A DNA stretch of 64,000 bases from Mycolicibacterium sp. 018/SC-01/001 (GCF_007096635.1 NZ_VKAA01000005.1:186001-250000); one strand, 5' to 3'; numbered from the stretch's first letter, positions 36,268 through 45,455 are shown. The notes: generated from the sequence alone by a model not told the origin. Numbers and translations: made by a program.

Positions 36268-38286
36268 CTATTCGCAGGACGTGTCTGCTGCGTTGGTGAC
36301 GGTGAGGTCCTCGGGGAGCGTGCTCTTGGAGCTCTTCGAGCCGCGCAGCACGTTCACCGTGACGGTCGCACCGCTGGGCGCCGGAGCGGCGACGGAGGAG
36401 AAGTCCTTGCCCAGGACCACCCGCACGACGTCGCCGAGGCCGGTGGACCTCTCGATGGTCGGGTCGGGAAACGCCGAGGCGACGGTCGCGGCCGCTTCCT
36501 CGTTTCCGGGGGAGAAGAACACCGTGGTGTGGTCCAGCGGACCCGGGTAGTTGTCCTGATCGGTGATGCTGAAGCCGTGGCTGCGCAGTGCCTCGGCGGC
36601 GGTGGATGCCAGGCCGCTCTCGGATGTCGAGTTCGACACCTTCACGGTGACATCGCTGGGGCTGGTCGCGACGGCTTGGATGATCTCGCCGTCGGTCGGC
36701 GCCGGCGGTGACGGTGCGCCGTTGGCCGGCGATGGCGGCGCTCCGGGAACCAGGGTGTTGTCGGCGTTGCGTTCCTCGGGCAGCGGGTCGTCGTTGATGA
36801 TCGCGTCGAACAGGGCGCGCATGTCGTCGGTGCGGGGGATCTCGTTGCCGTAGTCGTCGGCGTAACCGACGGTCGGCACGGTGACGAACGTGATCCGGCC
36901 CGCGTTGACGCCCTGCACCGACTGGCCGAGGTCGACGAGGTCCTTGGTGTCGACGTTGTCGACATAGCTGTCGTTGATGAACATGTTGACGACGTTGTTG
37001 AGTTTCGACAGCGAGAAGAAGGTGTCCTTGCTGATCAGCGAGCGCAGCAGCGAGGACAGGAAGCGCTGCTGGCGTTTGATGCGTCCGTAGTCGCCGTTGG
37101 ATTCGGTGGTGACCTGCCGGGCTCGCACGTAGTTCAGCGCGGTGTGCCCGTCGACGATCTGCCGTCCCGCGGTGGGCAGCACGGTGCCCAGCTCGTAATC
37201 CTCGATCGGCGTCGGGCTGCACACCTCCACGCCGCCCAGGGCGTCGACCATCTTGGAGAACCCGGCGAAATCGACGGCCATGAACCGGTTGATGTGCAGG
37301 CCGGACAGCTTCTGGATCACTTTGACCAGGCATTTGGGGCCGCCGACGGCGAACGCGGAGTTCAGCTTGTATTCGGTGTAGGCCGCTTCGGGTCCCCAGG
37401 TCCCGGTCTGCTCGTCGTAGATCGGTCCGTACTGGCGGGTCTCCGGATTCCACACCTCGCACTTCATCGGTTCGATCTTCAGATCGCGGGGGAACGACAC
37501 CGCGACCACGCGTTTGCGGTTGGCCGGGATGTTGACCAGCATCACCGTGTCCGAGCGGGCGCCCGCAGCGTCGTCGGTGGTGCCCGCGCCCATCTCGCTG
37601 TTCTCGCCGATGCGTGAGTCTGTGCCGGCGATCAGGAAGTTCTCGTCACCGAACTGGGCATTCGGGTCCACGATGTCGCGGGAATCGGGGTCGAGGGCAG
37701 ACACGCGGTTCAGAAGGTTGTTCTTCGAGGACTGCCATTGCCAGGCGCCGCCGGTCAGGACGAGGGCCAGGACGGCCACCAGCGCCGCGACGACGCGCCC
37801 GGCGATCATGCTGCGCCGGTAGCGCGGGCGGTGTGCCGTGGACTGCTCCGGTTCCGCCGCGGTCAGGGTGGGGAGTTCCGAGGGCCCGGGGTCCAGCGCG
37901 GGCGGGATCGTCGTGTCGAAGTCGTCGGCGGGGTACGGCTCGGGCTCGGGCTCGGTTTCGTCAACCGGTCCGGCATCGGGTTCGGCATCGGGTTCGGCAT
38001 CGGGTTCGGCATCGGGTTCGGCATCGGGTTCGGCATCGGGTTCGGCACGGTGGCGTGTCGGCTCGGGAATCGGTGCCTCGCCGCGGATCTTGGCGATCAG
38101 GTCGGCGACGGTGATGGGTCCGGATTCGTCGTCACCGCGGCCCGGCGGTGTGTCTGCCGATTCGATCCCGCGTTCCCACGGCGCGGCGCCTGGCGCCGGC
38201 CGGGCCGATCGGGTAAGCCATTCGTTGCGGCGGTCTGGATCGTCGGAGTGCGGGCGGCCGGGAGTGGCGTTGTCACCGTCACTCAT
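36268..38286 (-). CDS. LytR-CpsA-Psr (LCP) family protein with LytR_C domain
   Basis: 672 residues. A Pro/Glu-rich cytoplasmic N-terminus (1-155) with six EPDA repeats at 82-105 precedes one transmembrane span (about 160-183). The LCP domain (about 215-420) contains SDTVMLVNIPANRKRVVAVSFPRDL (in parts) and RARQVTTESNGDYGRIKRQQRFL with the conserved arginines that bind polyprenyl pyrophosphate. A LytR_C domain follows near 530-620. LCP enzymes attach arabinogalactan to peptidoglycan in mycobacteria; this paralogue corresponds by position to Rv0822c. Confidence 0.92.
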   Translation of the reverse strand: MSDGDNATPGRPHSDDPDRRNEWLTRSARPAPGAAPWERGIESADTPPGRGDDESGPITVADLIAKIRGEAPIPEPTRHRAEPDAEPDAEPDAEPDAEPDAEPDAGPVDETEPEPEPYPADDFDTTIPPALDPGPSELPTLTAAEPEQSTAHRPRYRRSMIAGRVVAALVAVLALVLTGGAWQWQSSKNNLLNRVSALDPDSRDIVDPNAQFGDENFLIAGTDSRIGENSEMGAGTTDDAAGARSDTVMLVNIPANRKRVVAVSFPRDLKIEPMKCEVWNPETRQYGPIYDEQTGTWGPEAAYTEYKLNSAFAVGGPKCLVKVIQKLSGLHINRFMAVDFAGFSKMVDALGGVEVCSPTPIEDYELGTVLPTAGRQIVDGHTALNYVRARQVTTESNGDYGRIKRQQRFLSSLLRSLISKDTFFSLSKLNNVVNMFINDSYVDNVDTKDLVDLGQSVQGVNAGRITFVTVPTVGYADDYGNEIPRTDDMRALFDAIINDDPLPEERNADNTLVPGAPPSPANGAPSPPAPTDGEIIQAVATSPSDVTVKVSNSTSESGLASTAAEALRSHGFSITDQDNYPGPLDHTTVFFSPGNEEAAATVASAFPDPTIERSTGLGDVVRVVLGKDFSSVAAPAPSGATVTVNVLRGSKSSKSTLPEDLTVTNAADTSCE
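37972..38043. repeat. Six perfect 12-bp tandem repeats in the LCP gene
   Basis: GGCATCGGGTTC is repeated six times without a mismatch and encodes EPDA on the minus strand. Being in frame, copy changes would lengthen or shorten the cytoplasmic linker without frameshift. Confidence 0.95.
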
Positions 38287-38513
38287 CGTCTACCGGCCTT
38301 TCAGCTCCCATGGCTCCGCGGGATGTCGGTGGCGCCGACACGCACCCCGGTGGGCGCCATCCACAATCGATCACGCACTGGCCCGGCTCCGGATGTGAGC
38401 CGGGCGCATTTCACTGGCAGCTCATCGTACTGAGACATCCTGAGAGAGAGCCAGCCGACAGCTGTCGTGAACCGACGATCGGTATCCAGTCGAGACGCGT
38501 GTCAACCCGGCGC

Positions 38514-39647
38514 TCAGCCGCCGGAATGCATCACATCGGCGCCGACGGGCACTGCGCAGTCATCGGGATCGTCGAGCCAGTGCTCGGGCAGCGACACCGA
38601 GGCCGCCGAACCCTGCCGCCCGCGGGGGCCGTTGGCTGCCGCCGGGAACGGCACGTCGGGGTCGAGTTCCTCGAGCAGGTCGTCGAGCTCGGCGATGGTC
38701 TTGACCAGCGCCAACGACCGGCGCAGGTCCGCCCCGGCCGGGAAGCCGTGCAGGTACCAGGCCACGTGCTTGCGCATGTCGCGCATGCCTTTGTCCTCTC
38801 CGAAGTGCGCGGCGAGCAGCTCGCCGTGTCGACGAATGATGGACGCGACCTCGCCCAGAGTGGGCGGGGTGGCCGGCGTCTCGCCGCCGAACGCGGCGGA
38901 GAGTTCGGCGAACAGCCACGGCCGCCCCAGGCAGCCACGGCCGATCACGACGCCGTCGCAGCCCGTCGCGGCCATCATGGCCAGCGCGTCTCGAGCGTCG
39001 AAGATATCACCGTTTCCGAGCACCGGAATCCCGGTGACGTGTGCCTTCAGTGCGGCGATCTGTTCCCAGTCGGCGGTCCCGGAGTACCGCTGGGCGGCTG
39101 TGCGCGCGTGCAGTGCGACCGCGGCCGCGCCTTCCTCGGCGGCGATCCGCCCGGCGTCGAGGTGGGTGTGGTGGTCGTCGTCGATGCCGATGCGGAATTT
39201 CACGGTGACCGGGATGTCGGTGCCCTCGGTCGCGCGCACCGCGGCCGCGACGATCTGGCCGAACAACCGGCGCTTGTAGGGCAGGGCCGCACCGCCGCCG
39301 CGCCGGGTCACCTTGGGGACCGGGCAGCCGAAGTTCATGTCGATGTGGTCGGCCAGGTTCTCCTCGACGATCATCTTCGCCGCCGCGTACGTGTTGACCG
39401 GGTCGACGGTGTAGAGCTGCAGCGATCGGGGAGATTCCTCGGGCGCGAAGGTGGTCATGTGCATCGTGACCGGGTGCCGCTCGACCAGGGCTCGGGCCGT
39501 CACCATCTCGCACACGTAGAGGCCGCTGACGGTTCCGGCGCGAGTGAGCTCGAGTTCGCGGCACAGCGTCCGGAAGGCGACGTTGGTCACCCCGGCCATC
39601 GGCGCGAGGACGACGGGGCTGCGCAACGCGATCGACCCGATCTGCAA
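38514..39647 (-). CDS. dus: tRNA-dihydrouridine synthase
   Basis: 377 residues, FMN-dependent Dus of the DusB type, reducing uridine to dihydrouridine in tRNA D-loops. LAPMAGVTNVAFRTLCRE is the FMN-binding start, HIDMNFGCPVPKVTRRGGGAAL (in parts) holds the catalytic Cys, and VLGNGDIFDARDA and GVVIGRGCLGRPWLF bind the FMN phosphate. The start is TTG 39647; no ATG or GTG lies in frame upstream before the desA1 3' end. Directly downstream of desA1. Confidence 0.93.
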   Translation of the reverse strand: MQIGSIALRSPVVLAPMAGVTNVAFRTLCRELELTRAGTVSGLYVCEMVTARALVERHPVTMHMTTFAPEESPRSLQLYTVDPVNTYAAAKMIVEENLADHIDMNFGCPVPKVTRRGGGAALPYKRRLFGQIVAAAVRATEGTDIPVTVKFRIGIDDDHHTHLDAGRIAAEEGAAAVALHARTAAQRYSGTADWEQIAALKAHVTGIPVLGNGDIFDARDALAMMAATGCDGVVIGRGCLGRPWLFAELSAAFGGETPATPPTLGEVASIIRRHGELLAAHFGEDKGMRDMRKHVAWYLHGFPAGADLRRSLALVKTIAELDDLLEELDPDVPFPAAANGPRGRQGSAASVSLPEHWLDDPDDCAVPVGADVMHSGG

Positions 39648-39676
39648 TCCAGATCGGGTCGATTCGCTGCCGGGGG

Positions 39677-40684
39677 TTACGACGCTGATGTTCCCACCAG
39701 CTCGTTCTTGGCGGCCTTCTTCTCCGCCATCTGACGCAGCCGCTCTTCGCGCCGCTGTTTGGCGATCTCGAACTTGTCGACGGCCTCCTGCAGCTCCTCG
39801 ACCAGCAGGCCGAGGTCGTCACGCATCTTGGCGCTTTCGCCGTTGAAGTCCTCGCGCTCGAAGATGCGCCACTTCTTGAGTACCGGCATCACGATGTCCT
39901 CGAGGTGGATCCGCGGGTCGTAGACACCGCCCGAGGCGATGGTGACCGCGCGACGCCGGAAGTCGGGGATCGTGTACCCGGGCATCTTGAAGTTGCGCAG
40001 CACCTTGTGCAGCGACTTCATCGCCTGGTCGGGGGCGATCTCGAAGCCCGCCTCGGAGACGTCGCGGTAGAAGATCATGTGCAGGTTCTCGTCGGCCGAG
40101 ACGCGTTGCAGCAGTTGATCGGCGATGGGATCGTCGCAGGCCTTGCCGGTGTTGCGGTGCGAGACGCGGGTCGCGAGCTCCTGGAACGTCACGTAGATGA
40201 CGGAGTCGAACAGGCTCTCGGCGAACAGCTCCATTCCGCCCTGCTGGTTCTGGCCGGGGGAGAAGCCGCGGGTCATCTGCTCGATACGCAGCATCTCCAG
40301 CTCGACAGGGTCGACGTTGCGGGTGACGACGAGGTAGTCGCGCAGCGCGATGCCGTGCCGGTTCTCCTCGGCGGTCCAGCGGTTGACCCAGAAGCCCCAG
40401 GGGCCGTCCATGCTGAAATTCATCGCGATCTCGCGGTGATAGGACGGCAGGTTGTCCTCGGTGAGGAGGTTGGTCAGCATCGCGACCCGTGCGACCTCCG
40501 AGAGCTTGGACTGTTCGATGTCCCAGTCCTGGCCGCCGAGCGCGTAGTAGTTCTTGCCGTCGGTCCAGGGGATGAAGTCGTGGGGGTTCCAGTCCTTCTT
40601 CATCTTCATGTGCCGGTTGACCAGGGGCTCGACGACAGGCTCCAGCTCGGTCAGCAGCTGCAGATCGGTCAGGTCCTTCGCCAT
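39677..40684 (-). CDS. desA1: Acyl-ACP desaturase DesA1
   Basis: 335 residues, soluble diiron acyl-ACP desaturase. The two ligand motifs are EENRHG (about 130) and DENLHM (about 215), plus FQELATRVSHR. It introduces a double bond into acyl chains for mycolic acid synthesis. ATG 40684 is fixed by GGAGGTG directly upstream; a much longer open frame continues but is non-coding. The C-terminus is a charged helix (REERLRQMAEKKAAKNE). Followed by dus. Confidence 0.95.
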   Translation of the reverse strand: MAKDLTDLQLLTELEPVVEPLVNRHMKMKKDWNPHDFIPWTDGKNYYALGGQDWDIEQSKLSEVARVAMLTNLLTEDNLPSYHREIAMNFSMDGPWGFWVNRWTAEENRHGIALRDYLVVTRNVDPVELEMLRIEQMTRGFSPGQNQQGGMELFAESLFDSVIYVTFQELATRVSHRNTGKACDDPIADQLLQRVSADENLHMIFYRDVSEAGFEIAPDQAMKSLHKVLRNFKMPGYTIPDFRRRAVTIASGGVYDPRIHLEDIVMPVLKKWRIFEREDFNGESAKMRDDLGLLVEELQEAVDKFEIAKQRREERLRQMAEKKAAKNELVGTSAS

Positions 40685-40791
40685 GACACCTCCGGTTATC
40701 TGTACCTCGTAGTTGCAGTCAATATATCTGTGTCTGCCGGTGACATTCAAGTCGCCGCGCCGGAGCTCACAGTGTTGTCGCGCACTGCTGT

Positions 40792-41373
40792 TCAGCGGGT
40801 GGCGCCGTGGAGCAGCAGTTCGGCGCAGTGGTCGATGAACTGCTCGCGGCTGGCCGGCAGGCGCCCATCGAGATACGCAGTGAACAGTGCAGTGAGTGCC
40901 CCGATGAGACCGGTGGCAACCATCGCCTGCACTGCGGGGTCGGTGATGCGCGTCAGATTCTGCTGCAGCAGTTCGATGAAGTTCGGCATCCACCGAGCTC
41001 CCGAGCGCGCCAGCACCGGCTCGGCCTCGGGGGCGAGCAGGAGTACCCGGCCGCGCGCCGGGTTGTCCACCATCATCGCGACGAAACGCTCGACCGCGTC
41101 CCGCATGCTCTCCGATTTCGCCAGTGTCGCCATCGCGGCACTGCCGACCTCGTCGTAGACCGCGGCGACGTAGTCGTCACGGTCGGTGAAGCTTTCGTAG
41201 AAGTAGCGCTCGGTCAGTCCCGCGGCGCGGCACGCCGCGCGCACCGTCAGGGACGGGCCGCCGGGGCTGCCCAGCAGGTCGATCCCCGCGGCGATCAGGT
41301 CGTCGCGGCGCAGGGCCGGACGCTCCCGCACGGGCACGCCCGACCATCGGCCCCGTCGTTGACCGGATGACAC
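40792..41373 (-). CDS. TetR family transcriptional regulator
   Basis: 193 residues. The N-terminal helix-turn-helix (about 20-65) includes RRDDLIAAGIDLLG, LTVRAACRAAGLTERYFYESF and DYVAAVYDEV, typical of TetR; the rest is an all-helical ligand/dimerisation domain. Start at GTG 41373. Divergent from the DUF2236 gene with 58 bases between starts, which contain a 7-bp inverted repeat, so it likely represses itself and that gene. Ligand unknown. Confidence 0.92.
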   Translation of the reverse strand: MSSGQRRGRWSGVPVRERPALRRDDLIAAGIDLLGSPGGPSLTVRAACRAAGLTERYFYESFTDRDDYVAAVYDEVGSAAMATLAKSESMRDAVERFVAMMVDNPARGRVLLLAPEAEPVLARSGARWMPNFIELLQQNLTRITDPAVQAMVATGLIGALTALFTAYLDGRLPASREQFIDHCAELLLHGATR

Positions 41374-41390
41374 AGTGCTCCTAGACTCCG

Positions 41391-41414
41391 TTCTGACAAC
41401 GCACGTAGTCAGAA
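41391..41414. promoter_or_regulatory. Candidate TetR operator
   Basis: TTCTGAC (41391-41397) and GTCAGAA (41408-41414) are perfect inverted arms 10 bp apart, located between the divergent tetR and DUF2236 starts. Size and position fit a TetR dimer site. Confidence 0.6.
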
Positions 41415-41431
41415 TTGGGGTAGCGCGAACA

Positions 41432-42442
41432 GTGACTCAAGATACGTCTGCCACATGCCCGGTGACCAGCGAGTCCGGTGACGTGCCGGTGACCGGTGGG
41501 TGCCCGGTGACCGGTGGCTACGACGACGTGCCTGCCGCGTTGGGGCCGGAATCGCTGACGTGGAAATACTTCGGGCAGTGGACGGGCATGCTGCAGGGCC
41601 CGTGGGCCGGGTCGATGCAGAACATGCACCCACAACTCGGCGCTGCGGTGCAGCAGCACTCGATTTTCTTCCTGGAACGAATGCCCCGGCTGTTCCGGTC
41701 GGTCTACCCGATCGGCGGCGTGGTGTTCGACGGGGACCGGGCGCCGCGCACCGGAGCGCAGGTCCGCGATTACCACATCGGCATCAAGGGAGTCGACGAC
41801 CAGGGGCGCCGATACAGCGCGCTGAACCCCGACGTCTTCTATTGGGCGCACGCGACGTTCTTCAAGTCCACGCTGCTCGCGGCCGAATGGGTCGGCGGTG
41901 GGCTCACCGAGGCGCAGAAGCGGCAGCTGTTCGACGAACACGTCACGTGGTACCGGATGTACGGCATGAGCATGCGGCCGGTGCCGGCCAGCTGGGAGGA
42001 CTTCGAGCGGTACTGGGACCACATGTGCCGCAACGTGCTGGAGAACAACTGGGCCGCGCGCGAGGTGATGGATCTGTCCACGATGCCCAAACACCCGTCG
42101 CTGGACTGGCTGCCGGACTGGCTGTGGCGGCTCAACATCGAAGTGATGCAGCGGTTCTTCAACTTCGCGACCGTCGGCCTCTACGACCCGCCGGTGCGTG
42201 AGCTGATGGGCTACTCCTGGTCGCGCCGGCAGGAGCGGCTGCACGCGCTCTTCGGGCGCACGGTGTACCTGGCGACTCGCCTGATGCCTGCGCGGATGCT
42301 GATGCACCCGCGCAAACGCTCGGCATGGGACCGGGCGCACGGTCGGCAGCCCATCGACGCCCCGCTGGTGGAGACCCCGGCACGCAACCTGCCGCCGGTC
42401 GAATACCGCGACGACCCGCACTTCTACTGCCCGACGGTCTGA
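41432..42442 (+). CDS. DUF2236 (oxygenase MpaB-like) protein
   Basis: 336 residues of the DUF2236 family, related to the latex-clearing/MpaB haem or metal-dependent oxygenases. Recognisable parts are DYHIGIKGVDDQGRRYSAL, the YWAHATFFKSTLLAAEW metal-binding helix, and WYRMYGMSMRPVP. GTG 41432 was chosen because the region before it carries the operator and lacks coding character. Function is not established in mycobacteria. It is divergent from, and probably controlled by, the TetR regulator. Confidence 0.85.
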   Translation: MTQDTSATCPVTSESGDVPVTGGCPVTGGYDDVPAALGPESLTWKYFGQWTGMLQGPWAGSMQNMHPQLGAAVQQHSIFFLERMPRLFRSVYPIGGVVFDGDRAPRTGAQVRDYHIGIKGVDDQGRRYSALNPDVFYWAHATFFKSTLLAAEWVGGGLTEAQKRQLFDEHVTWYRMYGMSMRPVPASWEDFERYWDHMCRNVLENNWAAREVMDLSTMPKHPSLDWLPDWLWRLNIEVMQRFFNFATVGLYDPPVRELMGYSWSRRQERLHALFGRTVYLATRLMPARMLMHPRKRSAWDRAHGRQPIDAPLVETPARNLPPVEYRDDPHFYCPTV

Positions 42443-42462
42443 CCGCGCGTACGTTCGTCCAT

Positions 42463-43107
42463 GTGCTGGGCAAACTGACCGTCGCTCCGCTACTGATGCT
42501 GATGGCGACAGGTACCGCCGCCACGGCGGAGGCCGACACCTCGAGCCAGCGGATCGTGGTGAGCGCTCCGGAAGCGGATTCGGCAGTGGCCGAGCTGACG
42601 ACCTACGAGCGCGTGGACGGACGCTGGCAAGTGGTGCTCGGTCCCACACCGGCCGACCTCGGCCGACTCGGGGTGGGTGCACCCGCCGACGACGTGTTCC
42701 GCACTCCGGAGGGCACGTTCCCGCTCGGGCAGGCGTTCGGGCGCAACGAGAACCCCGGCACCCGCATGCCGTATTTCGTGGCCACCGACGAGGACTGGTG
42801 GGACGAGGACGTCGACTCGCCGACGTACAACACCCACGTCCACGCCGCGGAGATCGACTCCGAGGACGCCGAGAACCTGTACGACTCGGGCGGCATCTAC
42901 GACTACGCGGTGCTGATCGACCACAACCCGCAGCGGGTCCCGGGCCGATCTGCCGGCATCTTCCTACACGTCACCGATGGCGAGCCGACGTGGGGCTGCG
43001 TCGCGATCGGCCGCGATCAGATGCGCTCGGTGCTGCAGTGGCTCGATCCTGCGCAGCGTCCCGAGATCACCATCGGGGTGGGGCTGGACGGGCCACCGGC
43101 GCCATAG
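42463..43107 (+). CDS. Secreted L,D-transpeptidase-like (YkuD) protein
   Basis: 214 residues from GTG 42463. A signal peptide (VLGKLTVAPLLMLMATGTAATAEA) leads to an YkuD-like domain with RTPEGTFPLGQAFG, and the catalytic stretch FLHVTDGEPTWGCVAI with His and Cys in the right order. The usual SHGC(I/V)R is TWGCVAI here, so the Arg after Cys is absent, as in divergent L,D-transpeptidase relatives. Possible peptidoglycan remodelling in the cell wall; catalytic activity unproven. 3' end overlaps the next, convergent gene by 41 bases. Confidence 0.82.
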   Translation: MLGKLTVAPLLMLMATGTAATAEADTSSQRIVVSAPEADSAVAELTTYERVDGRWQVVLGPTPADLGRLGVGAPADDVFRTPEGTFPLGQAFGRNENPGTRMPYFVATDEDWWDEDVDSPTYNTHVHAAEIDSEDAENLYDSGGIYDYAVLIDHNPQRVPGRSAGIFLHVTDGEPTWGCVAIGRDQMRSVLQWLDPAQRPEITIGVGLDGPPAP

Positions 43108-43402
43108 GCCGGGGACGGACGTACCAGTCTGCCGGGATCGGTGGGTAGCGGCCGAAGGTGCCGTGGGGATCGCCGGCCAGCGTCAGCTGATGTTCGTAGT
43201 CGGCCCGGGCCCGCAGGCCGGCATCGCGGATGGTCGCCGCGCGCTTGCGACGCCGGACCGCGACGACGACGCCCGTCGTGGTGACGAGAATCACCAACGG
43301 ATACCACCCCAGCCACAGCCACCACAGCGCAACGGCCGCCGCGACCGTCGTGAGCAGCGGATGGCGCCGCCACCAGGTCCGCTGCGGTCGATCTGTGAGC
43401 AT
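43067..43402 (-). CDS. Small membrane protein
   Basis: 111 residues with two hydrophobic segments close together (LLTTVAAAVALWWLWLGWY and PLVILVTTTGVVVAV), then a basic stretch RRRKRAA and a soluble tail with YEHQLTLAGDPHGTFGRYPP. The tail pattern, GDPxGxFGRYPP, recurs in actinobacterial short membrane proteins of unknown role, from memory. Convergent with the YkuD gene and divergent from the kinase gene. Confidence 0.72.
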   Translation of the reverse strand: MLTDRPQRTWWRRHPLLTTVAAAVALWWLWLGWYPLVILVTTTGVVVAVRRRKRAATIRDAGLRARADYEHQLTLAGDPHGTFGRYPPIPADWYVRPRPMAPVARPAPPRW

Positions 43403-43477
43403 CGACGCCGATCCTACGAGGGCGTGGCGGCGGCCGCGTCACGTTTACGAAGCGGCGCCAGCGGCTAGCGTCAAAGC

Positions 43478-44389
43478 ATGCACGCGCCAGAGGTTCTGGG
43501 CGGTCGCTACGAGCTGCGGGGCATCCTGGGGCGTGGCGGCATGGCCGAGGTGCGTGATGCCTGGGACCTGCGGCTGGGCCGCCCTGTCGCGGTCAAGCTC
43601 CTGTATAGGTCGGTGAGCGAGCACGCCGAAACCCGGCGCCGTTTCGCCACCGAGGCCCGCGCCGCGGCTGTGGCCAACCATCCGCACGTGGTAGCGGTAC
43701 ACGACACGGGCGTACATCGGGGCCGGCACTACATCGTGCTCGAGCGGCTGCCCGGGCGCAGCGTCGCCGACGCGCTGGCCCGCGGGGGACCGATGCCCGC
43801 GCAGCACGTCCGCGGCATCCTGCGCGACGTTCTCGACGCACTCGGCGCGGCACACGCGCGCGGCGTCCTGCACCGCGACATCAAACCCGCGAACCTTCTC
43901 TACACCTGGTTCGGCTCGGTGAAGGTCGCCGACTTCGGGGTGGCCAAGAGCGCGGAGACGCCGCAGACGCTGACCAACCGGGTCTTCGGGACGATGGCCT
44001 ACATGCCGGCGGACCGGATCGCTGGACGCCCGGCGCTGCCCAGCGATGACCTCTACGCACTCGGTGTCGTGGCCTACGAGGCGCTCACCGGCCGCCGGGC
44101 CTACCCGCAGGAGACGCTGACCGGCCTGGCCGATGCGATCGCGGCGGGTGCGGTGACCCCACTCGGGGTCCTGCGCCCCGACCTCGACCCGGCGCTGCTG
44201 GCGACGGTGGAGCGCGCGATGTCGCCGGACCCGCGGTGGCGCTTCGCGACGGCCGAGCAGATGCGGGCACGTCTGGACGGTGAGGCGGTCGGGGCCAGCG
44301 GGGCGTCCGAGCGAGCTGTCGCCGTGCTCGCGGGGGCGGCGGCGATGCTGGCCGTGCTCGTGGCCGCCATCCTGATGATCGCGCTCTGA
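43478..44389 (+). CDS. Membrane Ser/Thr protein kinase (Pkn-type)
   Basis: 303 residues. The kinase domain (about 10-265) is complete: GRGGMAEV glycine loop, VAVKLL lysine, HRDIKPANLL catalytic loop, DFGVAK metal site, and GTMAYMPADR activation segment end (ADR in place of the more usual PE). A single C-terminal transmembrane span (VLAGAAAMLAVLVAAILMIAL) ends the protein, so there is no extracellular sensor domain. Eukaryotic-like kinase at the membrane. The stop lies 4 bases before the attL repeat, so integration left the gene intact. Confidence 0.93.
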   Translation: MHAPEVLGGRYELRGILGRGGMAEVRDAWDLRLGRPVAVKLLYRSVSEHAETRRRFATEARAAAVANHPHVVAVHDTGVHRGRHYIVLERLPGRSVADALARGGPMPAQHVRGILRDVLDALGAAHARGVLHRDIKPANLLYTWFGSVKVADFGVAKSAETPQTLTNRVFGTMAYMPADRIAGRPALPSDDLYALGVVAYEALTGRRAYPQETLTGLADAIAAGAVTPLGVLRPDLDPALLATVERAMSPDPRWRFATAEQMRARLDGEAVGASGASERAVAVLAGAAAMLAVLVAAILMIAL

Positions 44390-44392
44390 GTG

Positions 44393-44431
44393 TGTGCCCC
44401 CACCAGGGCTCGAACCTGGGACCTGCGGATT
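44393..44431. other. attL: tRNA-Lys 3' fragment
   Basis: 39 bases identical to 61625-61663, equal to tRNA-Lys positions 37-73 plus two flanking bases. Sequence diverges immediately on both sides. This is the displaced 3' fragment of the original tRNA gene. Confidence 0.92.
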
Positions 44432-44946
44432 TTCAGTAAACCGTTTTCCGAAAAACCCCAGTAACCCCCAAAACATGCCCCGACCAGGCATTAGTGGTCC
44501 CGCTGAATCGCTGACGGGCGCGCCGGTAAACCCGCAATCTCCCGCATACCCGATGAATAAACGTTGGATTCGACCAAGCCCCACAAAATGCTCGTTCTCG
44601 CCCAGCCTGGTCCCTGGCACATGTCTCCCAGCAATGGGAATTACCATCGGACCCAATAGCCTGCCAACCCGGAAAAATACTGTTCTCGCACAAACAGGCG
44701 TGCGGTTCAACGGGATTCGCGGCAACACACCGCCGGTAGCTTGTGTTCGGTTGTGTCGCGTACTGCCACCTTGAACCCCTGGTTAATTAACAACCGATGA
44801 ACCATAGTGTTTATACAGCGTTTTCACACCATGCTTTGAGGTAGCGGCGCTGGAGCGGGTGCAGCCACAAGCCTGCGCATTCACACAATCATTTTCTGCG
44901 GTGCATGGGTCAGCGCCGCCTCAGTCTGGGGAGGACTGTGTCTTCA
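44432..44946. other. Non-coding left end of prophage
   Basis: 515 bases of lower GC without a convincing gene. Open frames here begin in the tRNA fragment or lack start signals. It contains TGAATAAACG at 44554-44563 (the RHH operator half-site), an AT-rich palindromic patch GGTTAATTAAC near 44782, and short repeated AACCCC/ACCCCC tracts near 44451-44472 that could be integrase arm sites. Confidence 0.6.
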
Positions 44947-45170
44947 TGCCTGACGGCGTCCACATCAACAGCGACGACCACCGATACACCGTGCAGAAGC
45001 TCCGCCGAAAGATAGTTCGAGAACTCGCGTCTGTTCCCTTAAGCACCTGGGGACCCACCGAACTCGGTGCCCTGCTCTACGTCATCCGCTGTGTCCGTCA
45101 GGGTCGTCTCCGTGATGATGCGGTCGGCGTCGATGTCGGAGATGTCGTCTCCATCGCCGTCTACCGCTGA
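44947..45170 (+). CDS. Hypothetical protein (uncertain)
   Basis: 74 residues from ATG 44947, with GGGGAGGA about 10 nt upstream. The first half (DDHRYTVQKLRRKIVRELASV) looks like a real basic helix; the second half is encoded opposite a minus-strand open frame with equally good codon usage. Only one of the two is probably real. No family recognised. Located near the suspected deletion junction, so it may be a broken gene. Confidence 0.35.
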
Positions 45171-45398
45171 CACCTCCTCGTCTTCGTTGCCTTCCGACGG
45201 TGCAGACGATTGCGTCTCAGCTTCCACGACATTGGCCTTCTCCTTGGTAGTGAATTGCGGTACTTGGGACGGAAAGTTTTCTGGGTCCGGCCGCACACCG
45301 TCCACTGGGAGTGGATTCGGGAAACCCGAATCTCTAGCTCGTTGACGAGCGAGCGGACCGACAAGTGTTGGTGTCAGCGCGCAGCTCGTCGTCCTCAA
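45039..45398 (-). CDS. Acidic hypothetical protein (uncertain)
   Basis: Up to 119 residues on the minus strand. A Pro-rich stretch (FPNPLPVDGVRPDPENFPSQ) is followed by a highly acidic tail (EGNEDEEVSAVDGDGDD, ISDIDADRI). Codon use is typical of the genome. The start is unclear: nothing like a Shine-Dalgarno stands before 45398. Competes with the plus-strand frame at 44947-45170. Confidence 0.35.
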   Translation of the reverse strand: MRTTSCALTPTLVGPLARQRARDSGFPNPLPVDGVRPDPENFPSQVPQFTTKEKANVVEAETQSSAPSEGNEDEEVSAVDGDGDDISDIDADRIITETTLTDTADDVEQGTEFGGSPGA

Positions 45399-45455
45399 TG
45401 AATCGAGCAGCTGACTTCCAGTTGCTCAGCCCGCGGTAAACCAATCAATGCGGAC

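Noticed and set aside
37972..38043. CRISPR array
   Set aside because: Units are 12 bp, contiguous, without spacers, and in a coding frame.
37863..38048. Pro/Met/Asn-repeat ORF over the EPDA repeats
   Set aside because: Shadow frame of the 12-bp repeats in the LCP gene.
44394..44774. Plus-strand ORF starting inside attL
   Set aside because: Its start is the antisense of the tRNA fragment and the rest has no codon bias or start signal.
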